The position numbers and the translations under genes are program-made. Of a stretch of 36,396 bases of DNA, positions 1-8,762 are shown one piece after another (the first letter of the stretch is position 1; each line of letters begins with the position of its first letter). A model generated the notes under the pieces. The model did not search any database, was not told where the DNA came from, and saw only the letters and a program-made list of their open reading frames with translations. The DNA is from Candidatus Kaelpia aquatica (GTDB taxonomy: Bacteria; Omnitrophota; Gorgyraeia; Kaelpiales; Kaelpiaceae), in contig JAVCCU010000006.1 in the NCBI GenBank assembly GCA_030765335.1, forward strand, positions 1 through 36,396, given 5' to 3'.

Positions 1-497
1 ACAATAACGCAATCGGGTTTAAGTTGTGCTATATATTTTTTTAGGAAAAGCAATCCTTGAAGAGAAGAATATCCTGGATAGCCGAAATTAAATATTTTAA
101 ATTCTTTTTTAATATCGGAACTGTTTAAATTATTTTCAAGCAGGAAAGGAAAAGATTCTTCGCTCTCTACCCCAGCCCCATAAGTAGAACTATCTCCTAA
201 AGTTATAATCCTGTATTCGTTTAATTGCTTATTGTATTTGGTATAAGAACATCTATAACTATTAGAATCAATAGGAGCTACTTTAGGCCCTGTCTCTATG
301 TAACGATCTCGGTCAATAGGTTTTTTTTTACCGTCAATTAATCTGAAATTAAAAAAAGATACTTTTTTCTGAATCGGTCCTTCTCCAGTGTTAACTTCAA
401 CATGGAACATTCTTAATGCCAATTCTAAAAAACCAAAAAATAAAATTGGTGTTAAGAAAGATAGAATTAATTTTTTGTGAAATGTTTTAATACTCAT
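1..497 (-). CDS. SGNH/GDSL-type hydrolase, membrane-anchored (partial)
   Basis: The 3' part of this gene lies beyond the window start, so only the first 165 residues are visible. Residues 9-29 form one hydrophobic segment, a signal anchor that would place the catalytic domain outside the cytoplasm. The block I motif GDSS occurs at residues 101-104, with the candidate nucleophile Ser103, and is followed by an NFGYPGYSS stretch near 137-145, as expected for the SGNH fold. SGNH enzymes are esterases or acyl-/acetyl-transferases; the substrate cannot be read from the sequence. Its ATG overlaps the TGA of the carbamoyltransferase by four bases (ATGA), so the two are probably translationally coupled. 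The context suggests modification of a glycan or other secreted molecule. Confidence is high for the fold and low for the substrate. Confidence 0.8.
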   Translation of the reverse strand, partial: MSIKTFHKKLILSFLTPILFFGFLELALRMFHVEVNTGEGPIQKKVSFFNFRLIDGKKKPIDRDRYIETGPKVAPIDSNSYRCSYTKYNKQLNEYRIITLGDSSTYGAGVESEESFPFLLENNLNSSDIKKEFKIFNFGYPGYSSLQGLLFLKKYIAQLKPDCVI

Positions 498-2275
498 TTT
501 TCTAAAATATTGTTTTTTAATATCAATACGTCTATGCCGCTTCTTAAGAAAGTAGAATAGACATCTTTAAGCGAATTAACGATGGGCTCTCCTCTAAGAT
601 TGAAAGAGGTGTTAATTAAGAGCGGGATCCCTGTCTTAGCATAGAAGTTCTTAATTAGAGAATAGTACCGAGGGTTATCTTTTTCTTCTAGGAGCTGGAT
701 CCTGCTCATTCCGTTTGTATGAGTTACAGCTGGTATTAGATCTCTCTTTTTGACAGCTACGGTATAGAGCATAAATTTTAAAGGTGATCTCTCTGATATC
801 TTATCAATGTCAAAGAAGCTGCTTGCTTCTTCAGCTAGCACTGAAGGAGCAAAGGGTCTGAACGGTTCACGGAATTTTATTTTGGCATTCAGTATTTTTT
901 TCATATTAGAGCTTCTGGGGTCAGCTAAGATTGAGCGATTACCTAGGGCACGTGGACCCCATTCGAATCTTCCTTGAAAATAACCTACTATCTTTTGTTC
1001 TATTACGGCATCGGCTATGTAGTCTAGAAGTTCTGTTTCGTTATCATATTTTTTATAATCTATGTCATTATCTCTAAGAAAAACCTCTATCTCTTCATCG
1101 GTGTACTCTTTGCCTAAATAAGGGTTTGTTAAAACATGCTCTCTTTTTTTGTTTTTTAAGCAGTGCCAAACGTATAGAGCTGCCCCTAAGGCGGCGCCAG
1201 AATCACCTGCTGCAGGTTGGATGTATATCTCATCAAAAGGTGTATTCTCAAGTATTTTAGAATTTGCAACGCAGTTTAAAGATACTCCGCCTGCTAAGCA
1301 GAGCTTGTTTAGTTTTGTTATATCGTGAAGATGATTTGCGATTTTTATTAAAATATCCTCTGTTACTTTTTGAATACTTGCTGCGATATCAGCAAAATAT
1401 CTATTCTCTTCTATCTCCTTATCTGCTATAGGTTCTTCACTATAGGAGGAGTCATCTTTTTTCAAGACGAACCTTCGCTCTCTCTCCCTCGGTTCTCCAA
1501 ATAGCTTTATGAAGCGTCTGTTAAAACTATATTTTGTTGAATAATGGTATGAGAAATATTTCATGTTTAATTTGAAACTCCCATCTTCGTTTAGATCAAT
1601 TAATTTATATATCTTGTCTTGATATTTAGGTTCTCCATAAGCACTCATACCCATAACTTTGTATTCACCATTATTTACTTTAAAACCAAGAAAAGCTGTA
1701 AATACAGAGTAGAGTAGTCCTATTGAATGAGGAAAATCTGTTTTTTTTAATAAAGTTATATTATTTTTATTATCCTCTGCAAAGCTGCTCTCTCCTGTAC
1801 CTAGGGTTGTTGTTGCCCACTCTCCAACTCCGTCAACTGTTAGGATAGCTGCTTCTGTGAATGGAGAACAAAAGAAGCTGGATGCAGCATGTGAGAGGTG
1901 ATGCTGGGAGAATAATACTTTTTCTTTAGGTATATCAAGAAAATCAGTGATTGTGGATTTAATCCAGAGTTTTTCCTTGAGCCAGTTTTTGGAAAAATCA
2001 GAGAATAGTTTAGCTGACTTTGGATACGTTGCGAGTATTGTCTTTAGAATACGTTCAAATTTAATAAATGGTTTTTCATGAAAGACAACATAGTCTAAAT
2101 CTTTTGAATCAATATTTGCATAATCAAGGCAGAATCGAATAGCATTTTCAGGAAATGAAAAATCGTGTTTTATGTGAGAGAACCTTTCTTCATTTGACGC
2201 TGCTATTATATCTCCGTCTTTAATTAATACAGCTGAAGAGTCATGATAGTGACAGCTTAACCCGAGTATATACAT
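494..2275 (-). CDS. NodU/CmcH-family carbamoyltransferase
   Basis: This 593-residue protein matches the O-carbamoyltransferase family (NodU, CmcH, TobZ), which moves a carbamoyl group from carbamoyl phosphate through carbamoyl-adenylate to a hydroxyl on a sugar or natural product. The N-terminal Kae1/YrdC-like part starts GLSCHYHDSSAVL and carries the His-rich motif HHLSHAASS at residues 125-133 and a TVDGVGEW stretch near 146. The C-terminal carbamoyltransferase domain shows GRFEWGPRALGNRSIL near residue 440 and FRPFAPSVL. Length is normal for the family. The enzyme is cytoplasmic and its acceptor is unknown. It starts one base after the stop of the upstream 70-aa gene and overlaps the SGNH gene downstream, so the four genes look like one transcription unit, probably for decorating an exported glycan or small molecule. 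Confidence 0.9.
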   Translation of the reverse strand: MYILGLSCHYHDSSAVLIKDGDIIAASNEERFSHIKHDFSFPENAIRFCLDYANIDSKDLDYVVFHEKPFIKFERILKTILATYPKSAKLFSDFSKNWLKEKLWIKSTITDFLDIPKEKVLFSQHHLSHAASSFFCSPFTEAAILTVDGVGEWATTTLGTGESSFAEDNKNNITLLKKTDFPHSIGLLYSVFTAFLGFKVNNGEYKVMGMSAYGEPKYQDKIYKLIDLNEDGSFKLNMKYFSYHYSTKYSFNRRFIKLFGEPRERERRFVLKKDDSSYSEEPIADKEIEENRYFADIAASIQKVTEDILIKIANHLHDITKLNKLCLAGGVSLNCVANSKILENTPFDEIYIQPAAGDSGAALGAALYVWHCLKNKKREHVLTNPYLGKEYTDEEIEVFLRDNDIDYKKYDNETELLDYIADAVIEQKIVGYFQGRFEWGPRALGNRSILADPRSSNMKKILNAKIKFREPFRPFAPSVLAEEASSFFDIDKISERSPLKFMLYTVAVKKRDLIPAVTHTNGMSRIQLLEEKDNPRYYSLIKNFYAKTGIPLLINTSFNLRGEPIVNSLKDVYSTFLRSGIDVLILKNNILEK

Positions 2276-2487
2276 TATTGTTTTTTAAGAAATAGAGAGA
2301 TGTCAGTTATCTTATTTTCTTTTTTCCATTGAGGCGGTTGCTTTAAGCCTAAATAATCTTTAAACACTTTAATCAATATTGCAAAAGGGGTAATTACTAT
2401 AAAGTAGCTTAGAAATAGTAATAAGTCTATAACCAGAGAGATAGCTCCCTGAATCAAGCTATGGATTTTCTTAAAGAATTTTCTCAT
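2275..2487 (-). CDS. SxtJ-like small membrane protein
   Basis: A 70-residue protein with a basic N-terminus, one or two hydrophobic stretches at about residues 13-42, and a polar tail rich in Lys. The segment SYFIVITPFAILIKVF resembles the C-terminal half of SxtJ-family membrane proteins, which are often encoded next to carbamoyltransferases and DUF5989 proteins; this is a resemblance judged by eye. It is shorter than typical SxtJ proteins, so it may be a reduced form. Its ATG follows directly after the stop of the DUF5989 gene, and its own stop overlaps the carbamoyltransferase start by one base. Function is unknown; the tight coupling suggests a membrane partner of the carbamoyltransferase or SGNH enzyme. 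Confidence 0.6.
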   Translation of the reverse strand: MRKFFKKIHSLIQGAISLVIDLLLFLSYFIVITPFAILIKVFKDYLGLKQPPQWKKENKITDISLFLKKQ

Positions 2488-2667
2488 TTAAAAAAGAGCA
2501 TATATGAAAGGAACAACGGCGGAAGATTGTGCCAGCCAAATAAACAGTCCGAGCAATAGAAATATTACTACAATTGGAGTCATCCACCAGAGCTTATTTG
2601 CCCAGAGAAATGAAAAAAGTTCTTTTACCACTCCTAGCTTAGAAGCTATTTTTTTAATTAGTTGCAT
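2488..2667 (-). CDS. DUF5989 family membrane micro-protein
   Basis: A 59-residue gene read on the minus strand from ATG at 2667 to TAA at 2488. An amphipathic N-terminus (MQLIKKIASKLG) leads into one transmembrane helix at about residues 28-48, and the protein ends with SAVVPFIYALF, the characteristic ending of DUF5989 proteins. An in-frame stop just upstream fixes the start; no clear SD precedes it, although a TATACT box abuts the ATG. It is the first gene of the four-gene cassette and is followed without a gap by the SxtJ-like gene. DUF5989 proteins are known mainly from such neighbourhoods next to carbamoyltransferases; their role is undetermined. Confidence 0.8.
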   Translation of the reverse strand: MQLIKKIASKLGVVKELFSFLWANKLWWMTPIVVIFLLLGLFIWLAQSSAVVPFIYALF

Positions 2668-2728
2668 AGTATAATTTTATCAACTTTTTCGGGAAAGAAC
2701 AGAGTTTTATCCAAAAATATAAAAAAAG

Positions 2729-2756
2729 TTGACAGTCAATGATAGTATGCTATGAT
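2729..2756 (+). promoter_or_regulatory. Sigma-70-type promoter of the nfnAB-gdhA-purL operon
   Basis: A consensus -35 TTGACA (2729-2734) and a -10 TATGAT (2751-2756) are separated by 16 bases. The expected transcription start is near 2763, giving a leader of about 60 bases before the nfnA ATG at 2823. The -35 lies in the inverted repeat TTGACAGTCAA, which also offers a TTGACT on the opposite strand toward the divergent cassette. Confidence 0.75.
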
Positions 2757-2769
2757 TTATAAGTCGTAA

Positions 2770-2808
2770 GGACAAGGGCGTCCGCTAGAAATAGTGGGCG
2801 TTTTTTTT
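2770..2808 (+). promoter_or_regulatory. Attenuator-like leader: hexaloop hairpin overlapping an intrinsic terminator
   Basis: Two mutually exclusive hairpins lie between the promoter and nfnA. The first pairs GGAC (2770-2773) with GTCC (2780-2783) around the six-base loop AAGGGC, which has A at loop position 1 and G at position 4, the signature of ANTAR target loops. The second pairs 2779-2787 with 2792-2800 (nine pairs including two G-U) around a GAAA tetraloop and is followed by eight T, so it is a typical intrinsic terminator. Bases 2779-2783 are shared, so the first hairpin would act as antiterminator. Canonical ANTAR sites have two such loops, and only one was found here. Confidence 0.55.
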
Positions 2809-2822
2809 ATTTTAAACTAAAT

Positions 2823-3650
2823 ATGAAGATATTAGCTAAAGAGATATTATCGGATTTTGAAGGCATACGTATTACGCGTATTGAAGTTGAGGCTGTTGAT
2901 TTGGCTCAGAAGGCTTTGGCTGGAAACTTTGTTGTTCTGATGGTTAAAGAAGAAAGCGAGAGAATACCTCTGACTGTTGTAGATGCTGATAGAGCGCGCG
3001 GCACGATTACACTTATATTTCAAGAGATAGGATTCTCTACCAAACTGCTTGGTAAACTCAATGTCGGTGATTACCTGTATTCTGTAATGGGCCCCTTAGG
3101 CCATGCAACTGAAATCAAAAACTACGGTTCGGTTATACTTGTTGCAGGAGGGGTGGGAATTGCTGAGATTTATCCGGTTGCAAAAACACTTAAAGAAGCA
3201 GGAAATAAGGTCAAGGTGATTATAGGTGCCCGGACTAAAGAGCTGCTTATATTGGAAGATGAACTTAGAGAGGTATCAGATGCACTATTTGTAACCACCG
3301 ATGATGGAAGTTATAGTATTAAAGGTTTTACCACAGGTGTTCTAAGGGAGTTTTTAGATAAAGAAAGAGTTGACATAGTTTATGCAGTGGGTCCTATTCC
3401 GATGATGGAAAAAGTAGCGGATGTTACAAAGGGCTATGAAGTCAAGACTCTAGTATCGTTAAACTCTTTAATGGTGGATGCATCTGGCATGTGCGGCGGG
3501 TGCCGAGTAAATATAAATGGGGAGGTAAAGTTTGCCTGTGTGGATGGGCCTGAATTCGATGCTCACCATGTTGATTGGAGTACTTTAAAGACAAGAAATA
3601 ATGTTTACGCGGATAAAGAAAAGCATATCTGCAACTTAAATAGGTTATGA
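2823..3650 (+). CDS. nfnA: NfnA-like ferredoxin:NADP+ oxidoreductase small subunit (FAD/NAD, 2Fe-2S)
   Basis: A 275-residue flavoprotein of the family that includes NfnA/SudB, the small subunit of NADH-dependent reduced ferredoxin:NADP+ oxidoreductase. A FAD-binding barrel with ERIPLT at residues 46-51 is followed by the nucleotide-binding segment VAGGVGIAEIYP (107-118). At the C-terminus Asp219, Cys224, Cys227 and Cys239 match the unusual one-Asp three-Cys ligation of the NfnA 2Fe-2S cluster. The complex is cytoplasmic and couples NADH, ferredoxin and NADP(H) by flavin-based electron bifurcation. The gene overlaps nfnB by four bases and sits two genes upstream of gdhA. The alternative reading is the ferredoxin-reductase partner of a homomeric glutamate synthase; sequence alone does not fully separate these. 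Confidence 0.82.
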   Translation: MKILAKEILSDFEGIRITRIEVEAVDLAQKALAGNFVVLMVKEESERIPLTVVDADRARGTITLIFQEIGFSTKLLGKLNVGDYLYSVMGPLGHATEIKNYGSVILVAGGVGIAEIYPVAKTLKEAGNKVKVIIGARTKELLILEDELREVSDALFVTTDDGSYSIKGFTTGVLREFLDKERVDIVYAVGPIPMMEKVADVTKGYEVKTLVSLNSLMVDASGMCGGCRVNINGEVKFACVDGPEFDAHHVDWSTLKTRNNVYADKEKHICNLNRL

Positions 3651-5062
3651 AAGAAGCTGTAAGAGTCAAAGAGTTAGACCAAAAAGAGAGAGTAAGTAAT
3701 TTTGATGAGGTTATTCAAGGCTATACTGAAGATCAAGCTGTAGAAGAAGCCTCTAGGTGTCTTCAGTGTAAGAGCCCAGTCTGCATAGAGGGCTGTCCTG
3801 TTGGAATAGATATAAAAAAATTCATTAAACAGATTCAGGATAGAGATTATAAAGGAGCACATCTTACAATAAGAGAGAAAAATAATTTCCCTTCTATTTG
3901 CGGTAGGGTCTGTCCTGCAGAGTATCAATGTAGAAAAGCCTGTATCTTAACTAAGAAAAACGAACCTTTTGCATCAGAGAATGCAATAAATATTCATTTC
4001 TTAGAGCGGTTTATAGGTGATTATGGGGCCAGAGAGAGCATATCTTCAGATAGCAAAGGTAAGAGTCTTGCTAGATATAAGGTGGCAGTTGTTGGCTCGG
4101 GCCCGGCTGGGATATGCTGTGCTGGAGAGTTAGCACGCGGGGGAGTTAAAGTTGTTATTTATGAGACTCTTCATAAGACGGGGGGAGTCCTTCAATATGG
4201 AATTCCGCCTTTTAGATTACCGCGAGATATATTGGATTATGAGATCAACTCTCTTAAGAATATGGGTGTTGAGTTTAAACCCAACTATATGATAGGAAAG
4301 ATTAAGTCCTTGGATGAGCTTTTGAAAGAAGGTTTTGATGCGGTATTTTTGGGCCTAGGTGCTGGTACACCATCTTTCCTGGGCATAGAAGGCGAGAATC
4401 TATGCAATGTTTATTCAGCCAATGAGTTTTTAACCCGTGTCAATCTTATGAATGCTTATAAATTTCCTGAGTTTCATACGCCTGTCAACGTGGGGCGTCA
4501 TATGGTAGTTGTTGGCGGAGGCAATGTTGCAATAGATTCAGCTCGTGTTGCCTTACGTCTTCAAAAATTAAATAATATAGAGCCCAATACTACTATAGTA
4601 TACAGAAGAACAGAACTTGAGATGCCTGCAAGGCGTCTTGAGATAGAGCATGCTAAAGAAGAGGGGGTAAAATTTGAATTTTTGATTCAGCCTGTCGGAT
4701 TCATGGGTAATAAAGATAGCTATGTTGAGAAGATAGAGTCTCTAAGGTGTGAGCTTGGAGAGCCTGATAAATCTGGTCGAAGAAGACCTCGCCCTATAAA
4801 GGGTAGTGAGTTTGAGCTTGACTGCGATGTTGCAGTTATAGCAATAGGATTAAGTGCGAATCAGGTTTTAACATCCTTAACACCTGAGCTTGAGTTAGAT
4901 AAGTATAAAGATATTATTGTAAATGCAGAGACTATGGAGACTTCAATCCCCAGTGTTTATGCAGGGGGCGATATTGTGGGAGGAGAGGGGACGGTTATTG
5001 AAGCTATGGGCATGGCTAAGAGAGCCGCTAAGTTTATAGCCGAATATTTAAATGACAGATAA
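3647..5062 (+). CDS. nfnB: NfnB-like / GltA-like NADPH oxidoreductase large subunit
   Basis: A 471-residue protein of the glutamate synthase small-chain/NfnB/SudA family. Two N-terminal cysteine groups, Cys38-41-46-50 and Cys85-89-95-99, would bind two 4Fe-4S clusters. The FAD motif VVGSGPAG (148-155) and a second nucleotide-binding motif VVGGGNVAIDSAR (about 289) follow, and the C-terminal YAGGDIVGGEGTV closes the FAD site. Its ATG overlaps the nfnA stop (ATGA). With NfnA it should form the bifurcating transhydrogenase that reduces NADP+ using NADH and reduced ferredoxin. Annotation pipelines often call this gene gltA (NADPH-dependent glutamate synthase); the presence of GDH and GlnA downstream, and of the NfnA Asp ligand, favours Nfn. 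Confidence 0.82.
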   Translation: MKEAVRVKELDQKERVSNFDEVIQGYTEDQAVEEASRCLQCKSPVCIEGCPVGIDIKKFIKQIQDRDYKGAHLTIREKNNFPSICGRVCPAEYQCRKACILTKKNEPFASENAINIHFLERFIGDYGARESISSDSKGKSLARYKVAVVGSGPAGICCAGELARGGVKVVIYETLHKTGGVLQYGIPPFRLPRDILDYEINSLKNMGVEFKPNYMIGKIKSLDELLKEGFDAVFLGLGAGTPSFLGIEGENLCNVYSANEFLTRVNLMNAYKFPEFHTPVNVGRHMVVVGGGNVAIDSARVALRLQKLNNIEPNTTIVYRRTELEMPARRLEIEHAKEEGVKFEFLIQPVGFMGNKDSYVEKIESLRCELGEPDKSGRRRPRPIKGSEFELDCDVAVIAIGLSANQVLTSLTPELELDKYKDIIVNAETMETSIPSVYAGGDIVGGEGTVIEAMGMAKRAAKFIAEYLNDR

Positions 5063-5066
5063 TTAA

Positions 5067-6422
<1,356 letters not shown>

Positions 6423-6447
6423 TCGGCTAATATTTAAGGAGAGTGAA

Positions 6448-8637
6448 GTGAAAAAAGATATTGTTAAAGAGATGGGGTTGAGTTATCAAGAGTATGAGAT
6501 GATAAAGAAGGTTATGAATAGGGAGCCAAACTATACTGAGCTTGGTATGTTCTCTGCTATGTGGAGTGAACACTGTTCATATAAAAACTCTAAGAAGGTA
6601 TTTAAGTTTATGCCCACTAAAGGGAAGAATGTTCTTCAGGGTCCGGGTGAAAATTCTGGAGTTGTTGATATGGGCGATGAGATAGGTATAGCTATAAAGA
6701 TTGAGTCTCATAACCATCCTTCTGCAATTGAACCTTATGAGGCTGCGGCAACAGGGGGGGGAGGGTGTTTAAGGGATGTCTTTACTATGGGAGCAAGGCC
6801 GATTGCCCTTTTAGGCTCTTTAAGATTAGGTAATTTAGAAAAGCCGCGTACGCAATATCTGCTTAAGAATATCGCTAAAGGTTTTGTTGATTATGCTAAC
6901 AAAGTAGATATGCCTGTTGTAGGTGGTGAGATATATTTTGATGAGTCTTATGAGGGTAACCCTCTCGTAAATGCTTTTACAGTAGGAGTTGTAAAGCATA
7001 AAGATATTGTCACGGCTTTGGCTAAAGGTATAGGCTCGCTTGTCCTTATCATTGGACGTGCTACAGGTCGCGACGGAGTCGAAGGTGCAGCAATGGCTTC
7101 TACGGGGCTTACCGAGAAGACCTCAAAGAAGAGCAGCGCGGTTGCTATCGGAGATCCTAAAATGGGTAAGATTTTGTGCGAAGCATGCCTTGAGCTTATA
7201 AAGAAGAAACTAGTAATAGGAATGCAGGATATGGGAGCGGCTGGATTGACTTGTTCTACTTCTGAGACAGCCTACAAAGCCTCTATGGGTATGGAGATAG
7301 ATTTACTCTCTGTACCAAGAAGTGAGAGCAAGATGACGGCATATGAAGTTATGCTTTCTGAATCTCAAGAGAGGATGCTTGTGATTGTAAAACCAAAGGA
7401 CTTGCCAAAGGTAGAGGCTATTTTAAAAAGATGGGGTGTGCCTTGTGATCTTATCGGTAAAGTCATAAAAGAAAAGGTATTGCGAGTCAAAGAGGGGGAT
7501 AAGGTTGTAGCTGAAGTTACTCCTGCAGCACTCGTTGAAGCTCCTATCTATACCAGAAAGTTTAAAAAACCTGCATCTTTGGATAAGATTTCAAAGTTTA
7601 ATTTGGATCAGATTGAGCAGCCTAAGAGCTTAGGCACTGCGCTATTAAAGCTTCTTAAGGCTCCAACAATCAGAAGTAAAGAGTCGTTATATAAAACATC
7701 TAAGACATCTGCAAAGTATATCAATGTTGGGCCTGGTTCAGACGCTGCAGTGTTATCTGTTAAAGGGACTAGTAAAAAGATAGCTGTAACTGTAGATGGT
7801 AATTCAACTTATACTTTTCTTGACCCTAATAAAGGCGGCCAGATTGCTGTTGCTGAAGCTGCGCGCAACCTTGCTGTTAGCGGTGCTCGTCCTTTAGGTA
7901 TAACAGATGGTTTAAATTACGGTAGTCCTTATAATGAAGGTGTCTACTGGCAGTTTAGGCAGTCTGTTATAGGAATGAGTAAGGCAGCAAAAGAATTCGG
8001 GATTCCTATTGTTAGCGGTAATGTGAGTTTTAACAATGAAAATCCTAAAGGCTCAATCGATCCTTCACTCTTAATTGGTATGGTTGGAGTCATTGATAAG
8101 GGCGTAAAACCGATGACGCAGGAATTTAAATCATCAGATAATGTGATTATTCTTTTGGGTAATACCAAGAATGAGTTAGGCGGCAGTGAATACTTAAAGA
8201 CTATCCATGGTAAAAAGATAGGCAAGACTCCGTCTATCAATCTTGGTTCAGAGAAAAAACTTCATAGAATAGTTCTATCGTTGATAGAGAAAAATATCTT
8301 ACTCTCAGCGCATGACTGTTCTGAAGGTGGGCTGGCTATTGCTATAGCAGAGTCCTGTATTTCAGGCAGCAAAAAGATGGGTGCCGCTATTGAAATTAAT
8401 TCTAACTTAAGAGACGACGTGCTTCTCTTCTCAGAGACTCAATCTAGAGTAGTTGTCTCTTGTAAGTCCAAAGATATTGATAGAGTTTTATCTGAATCAA
8501 AGGAAGCAGGGGTTCCTTCTAAGATCATAGGATCTACAGGAGGATCAAGACTTAGGATAGTAAAGAATGGTAAGAAATTGTTAGACCTAGAACTCTCTAA
8601 GCTGAATAAGGTTTGGAAAGAGAGTTTTATAAAATAA
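6448..8637 (+). CDS. purL: Phosphoribosylformylglycinamidine synthase subunit PurL (small type)
   Basis: PurL converts FGAR, ATP and ammonia (from glutamine through PurQ) to FGAM in purine synthesis. The motif SAMWSEHCSYKNSK near the N-terminus, ATGGGGCLRDVFTMGARPIA, GRDGVEGAAMAS and DGNSTYTFLDPNKGGQ identify the small PurL that works with PurS and PurQ. I chose GTG at 6448 (729 residues) because AAGGAG at 6436-6441 is well spaced for it; the ATG at 6415 would overlap gdhA and add 11 residues of poor fit. It is the last gene of the operon before a strong terminator. No purS or purQ is present in the window, so they must be elsewhere. Confidence in function is very high; the start is an inference. 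Confidence 0.95.
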   Translation: MKKDIVKEMGLSYQEYEMIKKVMNREPNYTELGMFSAMWSEHCSYKNSKKVFKFMPTKGKNVLQGPGENSGVVDMGDEIGIAIKIESHNHPSAIEPYEAAATGGGGCLRDVFTMGARPIALLGSLRLGNLEKPRTQYLLKNIAKGFVDYANKVDMPVVGGEIYFDESYEGNPLVNAFTVGVVKHKDIVTALAKGIGSLVLIIGRATGRDGVEGAAMASTGLTEKTSKKSSAVAIGDPKMGKILCEACLELIKKKLVIGMQDMGAAGLTCSTSETAYKASMGMEIDLLSVPRSESKMTAYEVMLSESQERMLVIVKPKDLPKVEAILKRWGVPCDLIGKVIKEKVLRVKEGDKVVAEVTPAALVEAPIYTRKFKKPASLDKISKFNLDQIEQPKSLGTALLKLLKAPTIRSKESLYKTSKTSAKYINVGPGSDAAVLSVKGTSKKIAVTVDGNSTYTFLDPNKGGQIAVAEAARNLAVSGARPLGITDGLNYGSPYNEGVYWQFRQSVIGMSKAAKEFGIPIVSGNVSFNNENPKGSIDPSLLIGMVGVIDKGVKPMTQEFKSSDNVIILLGNTKNELGGSEYLKTIHGKKIGKTPSINLGSEKKLHRIVLSLIEKNILLSAHDCSEGGLAIAIAESCISGSKKMGAAIEINSNLRDDVLLFSETQSRVVVSCKSKDIDRVLSESKEAGVPSKIIGSTGGSRLRIVKNGKKLLDLELSKLNKVWKESFIK

Positions 8638-8655
8638 GAATTATAAGTGATAACG

Positions 8656-8692
8656 AAGCCAGGGATTACTTGAAGAAGATCCCTGGCTTTTT
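8656..8692 (+). terminator. Intrinsic terminator after purL
   Basis: A perfect nine-base-pair stem GCCAGGGAT (8658-8666) / ATCCCTGGC (8679-8687), extended by two A-T pairs, with a 12-base loop and five T. It separates the nfnAB-gdhA-purL unit from the glnA unit. Confidence 0.9.
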
Positions 8693-8708
8693 ATTATCTT
8701 AAATCAAC

Positions 8709-8737
8709 TTGCTTAATAAATCTATCTGGTTTAAAAT
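8709..8737 (+). promoter_or_regulatory. Sigma-70-type promoter of glnA
   Basis: A -35 TTGCTT (8709-8714), a 17-base spacer and a -10 TAAAAT (8732-8737) precede a strong SD AAAAGGAGG and the glnA ATG at 8763. The predicted leader is only about 20 bases, with no attenuator or riboswitch visible. Confidence 0.6.
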
Positions 8738-8762
8738 TATTGAAGTAAAAGGAGGTTAATAT

